Part shown: positions 8,361 through 18,707 of the stretch, piece by piece
Position numbering within the stretch: the first letter of the stretch is position 1
Layout: each line of letters starts with the position of its first letter
DNA from: JAJDAN01 sp046583095
Lineage (GTDB): Bacteria > Myxococcota_A > UBA9160 > UBA4427
DNA length: 31,500 bases
Assembly: GCA_046583095.1 (NCBI GenBank)
Contig: JAYGDB010000167.1
Location: 1 to 31,500, forward strand
Direction: 5' to 3'
Program-made: the position numbers and the translations under genes
The notes under the pieces: generated by a model
Database searches by the model: none
Told to the model about the DNA's origin: nothing
The model's input: only the letters and a program-made list of their open reading frames with translations

Positions 8361-9440
8361 CTAAGCGGTCGTCTTCGGTCCCTGGGCAACGAGGGTCTTC
8401 AACTCTTCGACGTCCGGGCTTCGCCCCATGGCGTCGTCCATCGTGACGAGGCGCTGCTGCACGAGGCCCGCCAACGACTGGTTCAGGGTCTGCATTCCGA
8501 ACTTCCGCTGACCGACCTGCATTGCAGAGTAGAGCTGGTGGATCTTGTCCTCGCGGATGAGATTGCGAATGGCCGTGTTGGGTACCATGCACTCGATCGC
8601 GAGCACCCGGCCCGGTCCGTTCGCCCGCGGCAACAGCGTCTGACACATCACGCCTTCGAGCACGAAGGACAGCTGCTGCCGGATCTGCGATTGCTGGTAC
8701 GGCGGGAAGACATCGACGATGCGGTTGATCGTCTGCACTGCGGAGTTCGTGTGCAGCGTCGCGAAGGCCAGGTGACCGGTCTCGGCGACAGTCAGCGCGG
8801 CCTCGATGGTCTCCAGATCGCGAAGCTCGCCGATCAATACGATGTCGGGATCCTGGCGCAGGATGTACTTCAATGCGTTCTTGAAGTTGTGAGTGTCTGA
8901 GCCGACCTCGCGTTGGTTCACCACGCAGCCCTTGTGGGAATGCAGGTACTCGATCGGATCCTCGATCGTCACGATATGCTCGTTCCGGTCGGTGTTGATG
9001 CGGTCGACGATCGACGCAAGGGTCGTCGACTTGCCCGAGCCGGTCGGACCGGTCACAAGAATCAGCCCGCGGGGCTTCCTCGACAGCTCACTCACCACCG
9101 GCGGCAGGTTCAGCTCGTCGAAGGAGAGGATCTTGAACGGAATCGCCCGGAAGGCGCCGGCCACGTTGCCGCGCTGAACGAAGACGTTCCCGCGGAAGCG
9201 CGACAGCTTCTGCACGGAAAACGAGAGATCGAGCTCGTTGGTTTCTTCGAAGTGGTGCTTCTGCGCGTCGGTAAGCACCGAGTAACAGATCTGCTTCGTC
9301 TCCTGGGGCGAGAGCGGCGGCATCTTCAAGGGATGCAGCTTTCCATCGATCCGAAGCTGCGGTGGCGTCCCGGTGGTGATGTGAAGGTCGCTGGCATTCT
9401 TCTCGATCATCGTCTTCAGCAACTGGTGCATATTCGCCAT
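8361..9440 (-). CDS. pilT: Type IV pilus retraction ATPase PilT
   Basis: 359 residues. Motifs in order: N-terminal PAS-like domain, Walker A GPTGSGKS at 131-138, Asp-box around TIEDPIEY at 158-165, Walker B VLIGELRD at 201-208, His-box TGHLAFATLHTN at 221-232, and the PilT signature AIRNLIRE at 290-297. That signature is needed for retraction and separates PilT from PilB. The hexamer powers pilus depolymerisation and twitching. It starts 19 bases after the pilB stop and ends 20 bases before pilC, so it belongs to the pilBTC core. Nothing looks degraded; all catalytic boxes are intact. Confidence 0.96.
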   Translation of the reverse strand: MANMHQLLKTMIEKNASDLHITTGTPPQLRIDGKLHPLKMPPLSPQETKQICYSVLTDAQKHHFEETNELDLSFSVQKLSRFRGNVFVQRGNVAGAFRAIPFKILSFDELNLPPVVSELSRKPRGLILVTGPTGSGKSTTLASIVDRINTDRNEHIVTIEDPIEYLHSHKGCVVNQREVGSDTHNFKNALKYILRQDPDIVLIGELRDLETIEAALTVAETGHLAFATLHTNSAVQTINRIVDVFPPYQQSQIRQQLSFVLEGVMCQTLLPRANGPGRVLAIECMVPNTAIRNLIREDKIHQLYSAMQVGQRKFGMQTLNQSLAGLVQQRLVTMDDAMGRSPDVEELKTLVAQGPKTTA

Positions 9441-9459
9441 TGGAGAGCCTCTCTGGCTG

Positions 9460-11163
<1,704 letters not shown>

Positions 11164-11301
11164 GCGTTTCCCCTCCGAAGCGCGAGGCTCGTCAGGGGCG
11201 CGCACGTCCGCGGCCCGAGGGCCAAAAAGCCTCGCAATCTCGCAGGATTATCGGCTTGCCGGTGTAGGATCTTTACCCGGTCGGGGACCCGGAGGGGACC
11301 G

Positions 11302-11322
11302 GCAGGTTCGTCTCGAACCTGC
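11302..11322. terminator. Perfect hairpin after the flippase-like gene
   Basis: A perfect 9-bp stem (GCAGGTTCG and CGAACCTGC) with a 3-base loop lies 22 bases beyond the stop of the - strand gene ending at 11345 and upstream of pilB. No T-run follows on the - strand. It probably separates the ribF/flippase transcript from pilB, either as a terminator or as an RNA 3'-end structure. A second weaker inverted repeat (CCGGTC and GACCGG, 11277-11282 and 11297-11302) abuts it. Confidence 0.45.
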
Positions 11323-11344
11323 GGAAATTTCTGGACAATGCCGC

Positions 11345-12439
11345 CTAGCTGGGGGAGCCGTCCTGGGCCCGGCGGGTCAGGTCTCGGAGCCGGGCACCAC
11401 CGGTGCGCATCACGATGAAGCCCGCCAGCGTGAGAGCGGCCCAGAATACGAACCAGACGACGAGGCCCAGCGCGAGCGCCGTTGCAGAGTCGACCCCGAA
11501 TTGCTCGAGAACCGTCTTGAAGGCCAGTTGGTAGGTGCCGAAGAAACCCGGCGCGGAAGGAATGGCCACCGCGACCCCCACCGCGCCGAGCGCGATGTAG
11601 GAGACGATCACCATCTCACTCAGAGAACCGACGTCGATCCCGAACGCGAGCAGTCCCGCCAACATCGGGATCATCGACAGCACGATCCAGATCAACACCG
11701 AGTGGAAGGCGATCCAGAAGAGGTGCGACCCACCGGAAAGAGCGCCCAACCCGTCCGCGAAATTGCGGAGGATTCGCTCCGCCAACGCGGAGAAGCGGCT
11801 CGGGAACGGCTTCAGGAACCAGAGCAGCAAACGCATCGTGAAGTCCGGAGCCGTCCGCAGCAACACCAACCCGACGAGGGGAATCAGGCCGACCGGAAGC
11901 AGGAGGATCGCCCCGCGCGACAGGAAGCTGTTCTCGGCAGAGCCCGCCCCGACAAGGGAGAGCGCACCCAGGGCAATCAACACCACCGCCACGACGTCGA
12001 TGACCCGCTCGAGGACCACGGTTCCGAAGAGTGCCGACGCAGACACGCCACTCTCCCGACCGACGTACCAGGCGCGCGCCACCTCCCCGATTCGCAGTGG
12101 AACCAGATTGTTCACCATAAAGCCGATCGCGACACCCCGGCAGAGGAGGCTTCGGGACACGGGCGCGATCGGATTGGTGAGATGCCGCCACCGCAGCCCG
12201 CGGAGAACAACGGAGGCCGCGTAGGCCGGTAGCGAAAGTCCCAGGAGCACCCACAGGTTGGCGTCTCTCATCGCATCGACGACATCCGTGACAGGAATGC
12301 CGCGAATCGCGAAGCCGAAGGCGACAACGGTGATCCCGAGGCCGAGCAGAACACGCCAGTCGCGCCAGGCGGGCACACGTCGCGCAGTATCCGCGATCTC
12401 CTCGGGCGGGCCGGCCGTCGTCACTGGAACCGCAGCCAC
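11345..12439 (-). CDS. Lysylphosphatidylglycerol-synthase-like transmembrane (flippase-type) protein
   Basis: 364 residues starting at GTG with GAGG 7 bases upstream, overlapping the end of ribF by 19 bases. A later GTG at 12424 would give a 4-base GTGA overlap but has no clear Shine-Dalgarno. About eight membrane helices are visible. Two family blocks are conserved: NNLVPLRIGEVARAW at 110-124 and PSAPGFFGTYQ at 294-304, matching the UPF0104/PF03706 membrane domain. This is the flippase half of MprF proteins. The cytosolic lysyl- or alanyl-transfer half is absent, so an aminoacyl-lipid synthase role is not supported. Stand-alone members are thought to move lipids or lipid-linked molecules across membranes. 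The substrate here is unknown. Confidence 0.82.
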   Translation of the reverse strand: MAAVPVTTAGPPEEIADTARRVPAWRDWRVLLGLGITVVAFGFAIRGIPVTDVVDAMRDANLWVLLGLSLPAYAASVVLRGLRWRHLTNPIAPVSRSLLCRGVAIGFMVNNLVPLRIGEVARAWYVGRESGVSASALFGTVVLERVIDVVAVVLIALGALSLVGAGSAENSFLSRGAILLLPVGLIPLVGLVLLRTAPDFTMRLLLWFLKPFPSRFSALAERILRNFADGLGALSGGSHLFWIAFHSVLIWIVLSMIPMLAGLLAFGIDVGSLSEMVIVSYIALGAVGVAVAIPSAPGFFGTYQLAFKTVLEQFGVDSATALALGLVVWFVFWAALTLAGFIVMRTGGARLRDLTRRAQDGSPS

Positions 12440-13371
12440 CGTCTCGCCTCGGCGACGTCCTTCGCGATCTGGACCTTCAGCTCCTCGGGACCGGCGAACT
12501 TGCGTTCCGCCCGCAACCGCCGCTCGAAGGTGAGATCGATGCGGCGACCGTATACATCGCCCTCGAAATCGATCAGGTGCGCCTCCGCAACGAAGCTCAT
12601 GTCATCGTTGAAGGTCGGACGCCTACCGACGTTCATCACCGAGGGAATCTCGACTCCACGGGCCGGGTCGCCGTCATCGACGAAGCGGGCCCAGCCCGCA
12701 TAGACGCCGGCCCCGGGCAGTACCTCGTTCTGCGGAGAGATATTCGCGGTCGGAAAGCCCAGCGTGCGGCCTCGCCGCTGACCCTCGACGATGATCCCGC
12801 GTGTACAGAACGGCCGTCCGAGCAGACGTTGGGTCTCGCGCACGTCTCCCTCGCTCAACAACTCTCGGATGCGCGTCGAGTTCACGTCTCGTCCGTCGAT
12901 CGTCACTTCGGGAACGATCGTCACCGAGAATCCGAGCCGCGGGCCCATCTCGGTCAGGAGCCGCATCGAGCCCTCACGGTCGCGCCCGAAGCGGAAGTCG
13001 TAGCCGACATACACCTCCATCGGCCGGATCCGGCGATGGATGTACTCCGAGACGAAGGTCGAGGGTTCCATCGCGGCGAACTCTCGATCGAAGGGTTCGA
13101 AGATGGCGATGTCGATACCCATTTCTTGCAACAACTCGATCTTCTGGTCGAGCGTCGTCAACAGCTGGGGGGGGCGGTCGGGCCGAAGCACCTTTCGCGG
13201 ATGGGGCTCGAACGTGTAGACGACCGCCTCACCTCCTAGATCCCGCGCCCGAGCGACCACCGTCCGCATGATTGCCCGATGGCCAACGTGCAGCCCGTCG
13301 AAATTTCCGATCGTGAGAACGGGTCGACGCAGTTCTCTCTTGAGCCCTGCGGTCCCCTGAACCGACTCCAA
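12421..13371 (-). CDS. ribF: Bifunctional riboflavin kinase / FAD synthetase
   Basis: 316 residues from TTG, with GGGAG 8 bases upstream. It makes FMN from riboflavin and then FAD. The N-terminal adenylyltransferase domain shows GNFDGLHVGH at 22-31 and NSTRIREL at 164-171. The C-terminal riboflavin-kinase domain shows GRTLGFPTAN at 201-210, GVYAGW and NVGRRPTF. Length is normal for the family. The upstream gene on the + strand starts only 32 bases away, so the two divergent promoters must overlap each other's 5' ends. No FMN riboswitch could be fitted into this gap. Confidence 0.95.
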   Translation of the reverse strand: MESVQGTAGLKRELRRPVLTIGNFDGLHVGHRAIMRTVVARARDLGGEAVVYTFEPHPRKVLRPDRPPQLLTTLDQKIELLQEMGIDIAIFEPFDREFAAMEPSTFVSEYIHRRIRPMEVYVGYDFRFGRDREGSMRLLTEMGPRLGFSVTIVPEVTIDGRDVNSTRIRELLSEGDVRETQRLLGRPFCTRGIIVEGQRRGRTLGFPTANISPQNEVLPGAGVYAGWARFVDDGDPARGVEIPSVMNVGRRPTFNDDMSFVAEAHLIDFEGDVYGRRIDLTFERRLRAERKFAGPEELKVQIAKDVAEARRWLRFQ

Positions 13372-13403
13372 TTCCCGAACTCCCGAGTGCTAGTCTGAAG
13401 CGC

Positions 13404-14489
13404 GTGCGAATCCTCACACGCTATCTGATCGCACGCTTCCTGAGTTCCTTCGTTTTGTTCCTCATCGTCTCGTCGGCCACGATCGCCATGGTCGAGATAA
13501 TGCTCAACTTGGGCGACATGTTGCAGCGGGACACCGGCCTGCGAGGGATCGCCAGCTACCTCTTCCTCCGTCTCCCCGCCTATTATCTACGGGACCTCAT
13601 CCCTACTGTGGCCTTTGCGGCGGCCTTCTTCACCTTGGGCTCTGCAGCCCGAGGCCTCGAGATCCTCGCCGTGAAGGCGGGTGGCCTGTCGCCCCATCGA
13701 ATCGCGGCGCCGCTGCTGGGGGTCGGACTGGCCCTCAGCGCCGTTGCCTTCGTAGTGAACGAGACCATCACCCTCGAGGCAACCCGGCTCTGGAATCAGC
13801 GGGATTCCGGAGCCCACCCCATCTCGTTCCGTCGGGGTTCGTTCTGGTACCACCGCGGACGCACGATATACAACATCGCCGGCGCCGACCCGGCAACGAG
13901 CACCCTGCGGGGAGTCCGGATCTACGAACTCGGAGACGACGGGCGACTCCTGCGCAGCATCGAGGCAGAACGCGCCACGGTCTCCAGCGGAGACCACTGG
14001 CGCTTCCACGCTCCCCGAATCCGGAGCTTCGACCCGGACGATATCGAACGTGCGCCGATCTCGACGCAGCACCAAGGCGAGCTGGGACTCGACCTGGGCG
14101 AGGGCTCCGGTCCCGCCCTGATGAGCGCCGACCTCGCGAGCCTGTCCCTGGACGACCTTCGGCAACTGATCGCGCAGCAACGGCAGAACGGACGCGAGCC
14201 GTCCCGTCCCCAGGCTCTGCTGCACGCGCGCCTGGCCGATCCGTTCGCGACGCTGCTCTTCGTACTCGCTGCGATTCCGCTCGGCATCCGCGTCGAGAAG
14301 GCGAGGGGCCGAGGCATGACCCTCTCGGCCCTCTACGGCATCACGATCGTCGCCGCGTTCTTCAGCTTCCGAAGCGTGGCCGACACCCTGACGATGGGGG
14401 GACTCGTCGCCCCCTCCCCCGCCCCGTGGCTGCTCCTCGCAGCGTTCGCCGGTTTCGGCGCTTGGCGCTACGCGGAGATGCAGGCCTAG
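13404..14489 (+). CDS. LptF/LptG family lipopolysaccharide export permease
   Basis: 361 residues from GTG; the start RILTRYLIARFL is the usual family beginning, although the Shine-Dalgarno is weak. LptF and LptG form the inner-membrane part of the LptB2FG exporter that moves lipopolysaccharide to the LptC-LptA bridge. Visible parts: membrane helices at about 12-32, 55-80 and 100-118, a periplasmic beta-jellyroll region at about 120-260, then three helices to the end. The motif ARGLEILAVKAGGLSPHRI matches the coupling-helix region. Only one of the usual adjacent pair is present, so the partner must lie elsewhere. The gene is divergent from ribF and ends 12 bases from the converging hflC stop. 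Whether it is LptF or LptG is not decided. Confidence 0.85.
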   Translation: MRILTRYLIARFLSSFVLFLIVSSATIAMVEIMLNLGDMLQRDTGLRGIASYLFLRLPAYYLRDLIPTVAFAAAFFTLGSAARGLEILAVKAGGLSPHRIAAPLLGVGLALSAVAFVVNETITLEATRLWNQRDSGAHPISFRRGSFWYHRGRTIYNIAGADPATSTLRGVRIYELGDDGRLLRSIEAERATVSSGDHWRFHAPRIRSFDPDDIERAPISTQHQGELGLDLGEGSGPALMSADLASLSLDDLRQLIAQQRQNGREPSRPQALLHARLADPFATLLFVLAAIPLGIRVEKARGRGMTLSALYGITIVAAFFSFRSVADTLTMGGLVAPSPAPWLLLAAFAGFGAWRYAEMQA

Positions 14490-14501
14490 CCGAGAGCGCC
14501 G

Positions 14502-15410
14502 CTACGGCGCCGAGACGGGAGGCGGAGCCCGCTCGATGGCGGCGCGCGGGTCCAAGAAACGGAAGAACTCGTGATCTGGAGGCAGCACCATCGTGGTGCG
14601 GCCCTTGAGTGTCGCGCGATAGGCCTCGAGGCTTCGGACAAACGCGTAGAACTCCGGATCCTGGCTGTAGGCCTGGGCGTAAATTCGGGCGGACTGCGCA
14701 TCGCCTTGGCCCCGCGTGATCTCGGCCTGACCTCGCGCTGCTGCCAAGGTGAGTCGCGCATCTCGATCGGCGTTGGCCCGGATTTCGCGCGCCCGACGAT
14801 CGCCAACTGCACGCAGCTCGCGCGATGTGGCCCGCCGCTGCTCGCGCATCTGGCTGTAGGCAGCCGGCTCGGCCGCCCGGGGCAACTCGATGCGGTTCAG
14901 CCGCACGTCGATGACATGGACACCGGTCGAGGCGAGCTCGGCATCGGCTTCTTCGTCGAGACGCGAGATGATCTCCGAGCGAGCGAGCAGCTGGGCACGC
15001 GTCAGTCCGCCGATCTTCGCACCCACCAGCGAGTTCAACGTTTCTTGAATGCGTCGCTCGGCCTGTGCAAATCCCCGTGGATAGGCCCGGCGGAACGCGT
15101 GGGCATCGGAGAGCTTCCAGACCGCATAGAAATCGATGATCAACTTCTCGCCGCCCTTCGCGAGCTTCTCGAGCGGTTCGGCGTTCAGGTATTGCAGCTT
15201 CGCGTCGTAGCGGATGACCCGGTCGATCAGGGGCAGACGCCAACTGGGACCCGGCTTGTCGAGGACCTTCACCACCTCGCCGAAGCGAAGCACGATCAGA
15301 GTCTGATCCTCGCGGACGACGATCACGGGGCCGACTCCGAAGTTCCCGGCCCACAGGAGCCCGACACAGATCCCGGCGAGGATGATAGCGGGGAAGACGA
15401 GCCTCCTCAT
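14502..15410 (-). CDS. hflC: HflC, SPFH regulator of the FtsH protease
   Basis: 302 residues. An N-terminal membrane anchor (about residues 5-25) is followed by a band-7/SPFH domain and a long Ala/Arg/Glu-rich coiled coil (about 185-245, e.g. MREQRRATSRELRAVGDR). HflC pairs with HflK in a large cage around FtsH that modulates degradation of membrane proteins. The SPFH core shows VVREDQTLIVLRFGEVV and the DAHAFRRAYP-type segment seen in HflC. Its ATG overlaps the hflK stop as ATGA, so translation is coupled and near-equal amounts are likely. It is the last gene of the - strand run. Confidence 0.92.
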   Translation of the reverse strand: MRRLVFPAIILAGICVGLLWAGNFGVGPVIVVREDQTLIVLRFGEVVKVLDKPGPSWRLPLIDRVIRYDAKLQYLNAEPLEKLAKGGEKLIIDFYAVWKLSDAHAFRRAYPRGFAQAERRIQETLNSLVGAKIGGLTRAQLLARSEIISRLDEEADAELASTGVHVIDVRLNRIELPRAAEPAAYSQMREQRRATSRELRAVGDRRAREIRANADRDARLTLAAARGQAEITRGQGDAQSARIYAQAYSQDPEFYAFVRSLEAYRATLKGRTTMVLPPDHEFFRFLDPRAAIERAPPPVSAP

Positions 15411-16489
15411 TGCTTGCCCCCGGTGTTCGGCTGGGGAAGCACCAACGGCGCGCCTTGGGCCCGCCCCATCGGCAGGAACGGCACCACAGTCACGGTCCCG
15501 GGCGCGATCACCATCTTGTCGACCTCGGGGAGAATCTCTTCCATGGTCTCCAGGTAGAGGCGCCGGCGAGTCACCTCGGGCGCCAGCTTGTACTCCACCA
15601 GCAGCGCTTCGAAGCGAGCGGCCTTGCCGCGCGCTTCGAGCACCTTGGCGTCCCTGTAGGCGAGCGAACTCTGCTCGAGTTCGATCGCCTCAGCGGCCGC
15701 CCTCTCGAGAGTCTCCTTGGCATCTCCCTGCGCGAGGAAGATCGCCCGCTCTTCGTCCTGGGCCGCGGCTATGATCTCGTCGAAGGCCTCCTGCACCTGG
15801 GCTGGCGGTTGCACCACCTGAAGCTCGATTCCGCGAATTCGGAATGCGGACCCGGCCTCCACCTCGCCGAAGTACTCGCCCAGGCGCTGGCTCACTAGCT
15901 CGCGCGCGCGCACCTCGATCTCCAGCCGACGCGTGTAGAGGACGTCATCGACGTTCATCTGCCCCACGACCTCTCGCACTGCCGAGCGCGTCGCGTCGAG
16001 GAGCGTCTGCTCCGGGTCGTTCATGCCATAGAGGTACGCGAAGGCATCATCGATCTCGTACTTCAGCACGTATCCGAGATTCACGATGTTGTTGTCTGCC
16101 GTCTGCATGGCGTTCTCGAAACTGGCTGAAGCTTCGCCGCTTGCGGGCGTGTCTTTGTCGGCAGGAGCCGAGTCACGAGGGGTGGACGGCCTTGCGGGAG
16201 CCAGGCCAAAGCTCCGCTGACGCACCTCCGAGACGTTCACGATCTCGATGCTCTCGATGGGCGGCGGGTAGCGCCAGTGCAGGCCCTCGTCGACGACGGT
16301 ACGGTCGCGCTCGCCCACGAACAGGATGACCGCCGACTCGCCCGGGGAGAGCTGGTAGACACCCGTAGCCGCCCAGCCAACGATCACCGCAATCGAGACC
16401 ACTGCGGTCAACCAGTTGACCAGGACCCTCCCCACCGAGCGACGAATCGAGTCGTCGCTGTCCAGATCCTCGTCGTCGCGGCGCGCCAA
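15407..16489 (-). CDS. hflK: HflK, SPFH partner of HflC
   Basis: 360 residues from TTG at 16489, favoured because GGGAG lies 8 bases upstream and the codon comes 4 bases after the slipin stop. A GTG at 16537 would overlap slipin by 44 bases and has no proper ribosome site. Parts: acidic N-terminus, membrane helix at about 21-47, the SPFH start GVYQLSPGESAVILFVGE, NVSEVRQRSFG, and a C-terminal coiled coil with the HflK-typical AYRDAKVLEARGKAARFEAL and RLYLETMEEIL. An unusual Pro/Ser/Ala-rich insert follows RSFG at about residues 95-123. It is bracketed by slipin and hflC. Confidence 0.92.
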   Translation of the reverse strand: MARRDDEDLDSDDSIRRSVGRVLVNWLTAVVSIAVIVGWAATGVYQLSPGESAVILFVGERDRTVVDEGLHWRYPPPIESIEIVNVSEVRQRSFGLAPARPSTPRDSAPADKDTPASGEASASFENAMQTADNNIVNLGYVLKYEIDDAFAYLYGMNDPEQTLLDATRSAVREVVGQMNVDDVLYTRRLEIEVRARELVSQRLGEYFGEVEAGSAFRIRGIELQVVQPPAQVQEAFDEIIAAAQDEERAIFLAQGDAKETLERAAAEAIELEQSSLAYRDAKVLEARGKAARFEALLVEYKLAPEVTRRRLYLETMEEILPEVDKMVIAPGTVTVVPFLPMGRAQGAPLVLPQPNTGGKQ

Positions 16490-16493
16490 GCGC

Positions 16494-17297
16494 TCAGCTC
16501 CCTCCGCTCTCGGACGAGATCGACGTCTGGCCGGCACTTCCGTCAGCAGCGCCGCGCTGGAGATCGAAGAAGGGCTTCAGGAGATCGATCGGAAGCGGGA
16601 AAATCGTCGTCGAGTTCTTGTCGCCCGCCACCTCCGCAAGCGTCTGCAGGTACCGAAGCTGCAGTCCCAGCGGCTCGGTCCCCAGAACCCGAGCGGCGTC
16701 GGCAAGCCGCTGGGCCGCCTGGAATTCGCCCTCCGCCAGAACCACCTTCGCCCGCTTCTCGCGCTCGGCCTCCGCCTGCTTCGCCATGACCCGCTGCATC
16801 TCCTGGGGCAGGTCGATCTGCTTGACCTCGACAGCTCGCACCTTCACGCCCCAGGGTTCGGTCTGCAGGTCGATGATCTCCTGCAGCTGCTGGTTGATGC
16901 GATCGCGGTCCGAGAGCAGTTCGTCGAGCTCAGCCTGACCGCAGACACTTCGCAGGGTGGTTTGTGCCAGCTGCGAGGTTCCGTAGAGGTAGTTCTCTAC
17001 CTGGATGACGGCCATCTCCGGGTGCAGCACGCGGAAGTAGAGCACCGCATTCACCTTGACGGAGACGTTGTCCCGCGTGATCACTTCCTGGGGAGGGACA
17101 TCCATCACGATCTCGCGCAGACCGATGCGGACCATCCGATCCACGATCGGGATGATCCACTTCAGCCCGGCGCCCTTCACGCTGGTGAAGCGGCCGAGTC
17201 GAAATATGACTCCCCTTTCGTACTCGGGCAGCACCCGAAACCCGAAGAACGCGAGCGCCAGAAACGCCCCCAGCGCGATGATCGGAAACATGACCAT
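16494..17297 (-). CDS. Slipin (stomatin-like SPFH protein)
   Basis: 267 residues starting at ATG with GGGAG 7 bases upstream. It has one N-terminal membrane helix (about 4-22), then a stomatin-type band-7 domain with RGVIFRLGR, GAGLKWIIPIVDRMVRI, MDVPPQEVITRDNV and a C-terminal helical part with KQAEAEREKRAKVVLAEGE. Prokaryotic slipins assemble in membranes and are usually encoded beside a long NfeD protease, as here, 33 bases after nfeD. It sits next to hflK, making three SPFH genes in a row. It is more like stomatin/slipin than HflC. The physiological partner is presumably the neighbouring NfeD. Confidence 0.92.
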   Translation of the reverse strand: MVMFPIIALGAFLALAFFGFRVLPEYERGVIFRLGRFTSVKGAGLKWIIPIVDRMVRIGLREIVMDVPPQEVITRDNVSVKVNAVLYFRVLHPEMAVIQVENYLYGTSQLAQTTLRSVCGQAELDELLSDRDRINQQLQEIIDLQTEPWGVKVRAVEVKQIDLPQEMQRVMAKQAEAEREKRAKVVLAEGEFQAAQRLADAARVLGTEPLGLQLRYLQTLAEVAGDKNSTTIFPLPIDLLKPFFDLQRGAADGSAGQTSISSESGGS

Positions 17298-17330
17298 GAA
17301 CGAGCTCCCTTCCTTGGACTCGAGTAATGC

Positions 17331-18707
17331 CTAACTAGAACCAGCCCGACGAACCCGGAGCGTCAGGCCATTGACGTCTACGACTTGGATGGCCTCTCCC
17401 TCTTCGATAGGCCCCGCATTCGGGTCCGCGACCTCGACGTTCCAGTACTCCCCCCGGACGAAGACCCTGCCCTTCGGATCGAGTGTGGATGTCGACTGCC
17501 CGACGAGACCGATGATTTCATCGACTCCCGAAGCGGACGGGACCGCCATGCTTCGACCCACGGAGAAGACCACGACCGCGGCGAAGATAGTCATTCCCAG
17601 CACTGCAGGCACGAGCACAGACCAGAACGAGATCGTCAGGTCGCTCAGCTCGGGCTGGTCGAAGACCATGGACCCGCCGAGCAGGATGCACAGGGCGCCC
17701 GCCGTGAATAGGGCGCCGAATGACGTGAAGAACATCTCCGCGATGAAGAAGCCCAGGCCCAGCAGGATCAGGGTCAGTCCGACCCAGGAGAAGGGCAGGA
17801 TGTTGAACGCGATCATCGCGAGTACGAGACAGACGAAGCCCGCGATTCCCGGGAACAGGAGCCCCGGGTTGTTGGCCTCGATGTAGAGGCCGAGGCCCCC
17901 GAGCAGGACCAGGATGACGGCGACGTTCGGATCTGCCAGGAAGTCGAAGATGCTCTGCACGAGGCTCATCTCGATGGCGACGACCTTGGCGCCCGAGAGC
18001 GCGAGGGTGGTGGTCTCGCCGTCGACCTCCACCTCCCGCCCTTCGATCTGCTCGAAGAGGTCGCTTCGACTCCCCGCGACGATATCGATCACGCCGAGCT
18101 CCAGCGCCTCGCTCTCGCCCACGGCGACCGATTCTCGAACGGCCTTCTCGACCCACTCGACGTTGCGCTGCTTCTCCTTCGCGATGCTCTCGATGTAGGC
18201 GGCGAGCAGGTTCTCGGCCTTCTCGGCCGAGAGATCGCGGATCGCCGGCACTGGAATCGGACTCTTCTCGGCCTCTTCGCCTTCCGCCGGTTTCGCCGGC
18301 GCCTCGTTACCACCCATCGGGCTGACCGGATGAGCTGCGCCGATGCTCGAACTTGGCGCCATTGCGGCCACGTGGGCGGATACGGTGATGTACATCCCCG
18401 CCGACGCGGCCCAGGCACCGCGCGGCGCCACGTAGACGATGACCGGCACCTTCGAGTTGAGGATCGCCTGGATGATGTCCTTGGTGGACGTCACGAGCCC
18501 ACCCGGCGTGTCCAACTCGATCAGCAGCGCGTCTGCGCCATCGCGTTCGCTCTGCTCGACACCCTCGACGATGTAGGCGGCCGACGCCGGGTTGATGGAG
18601 CCCCGGATCGTCAACAGGTTCACCCGGGGCGCAGCGAACGCACTGCCCGCCACCGCGCAGGCCAGCGCCGAAACGAGGAGTGCAAGCCGCAACCTCGCAG
18701 GCTTCAT
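17331..18707 (-). CDS. NfeD-family membrane serine protease (long form)
   Basis: 458 residues: signal peptide at about 1-26, ClpP-like serine protease domain at about 28-215, four or five membrane helices at about 260-385, and a C-terminal OB-fold NfeD domain at about 393-455. The nucleophile is Ser102 in AASAGMYI and the substrate-loop DTPGG is at 66-70. The base in this family is a lysine; Lys177 or Lys179 in IAKEKQRN is the candidate. A Pro/Glu/Ala-rich insert at 131-155 lies between them. Relatives cleave stomatin C-termini. The ATG overlaps the coaBC stop as ATGA. The adjacent slipin is the likely partner. Confidence 0.93.
   Translation of the reverse strand: MKPARLRLALLVSALACAVAGSAFAAPRVNLLTIRGSINPASAAYIVEGVEQSERDGADALLIELDTPGGLVTSTKDIIQAILNSKVPVIVYVAPRGAWAASAGMYITVSAHVAAMAPSSSIGAAHPVSPMGGNEAPAKPAEGEEAEKSPIPVPAIRDLSAEKAENLLAAYIESIAKEKQRNVEWVEKAVRESVAVGESEALELGVIDIVAGSRSDLFEQIEGREVEVDGETTTLALSGAKVVAIEMSLVQSIFDFLADPNVAVILVLLGGLGLYIEANNPGLLFPGIAGFVCLVLAMIAFNILPFSWVGLTLILLGLGFFIAEMFFTSFGALFTAGALCILLGGSMVFDQPELSDLTISFWSVLVPAVLGMTIFAAVVVFSVGRSMAVPSASGVDEIIGLVGQSTSTLDPKGRVFVRGEYWNVEVADPNAGPIEEGEAIQVVDVNGLTLRVRRAGSS

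Noticed and set aside
8341..8646. N-terminal extension of PilC
   Set aside because: It overlaps pilT in another frame. The ATG at 8340 has a good ribosome site and gives normal PilC length.
11164..11301. Sigma-54 promoter before pilB
   Set aside because: No TGGC-N8-TTGC-like -24/-12 element was found on the - strand; only a lone -10-like GATAAT.
11345..12439. Aminoacyl-phosphatidylglycerol synthase (full MprF)
   Set aside because: Only the flippase-type membrane domain is present; the cytosolic transfer domain is missing.
13372..13403. FMN riboswitch upstream of ribF
   Set aside because: The 32-base gap is far too short for the aptamer and shows none of its conserved bases.
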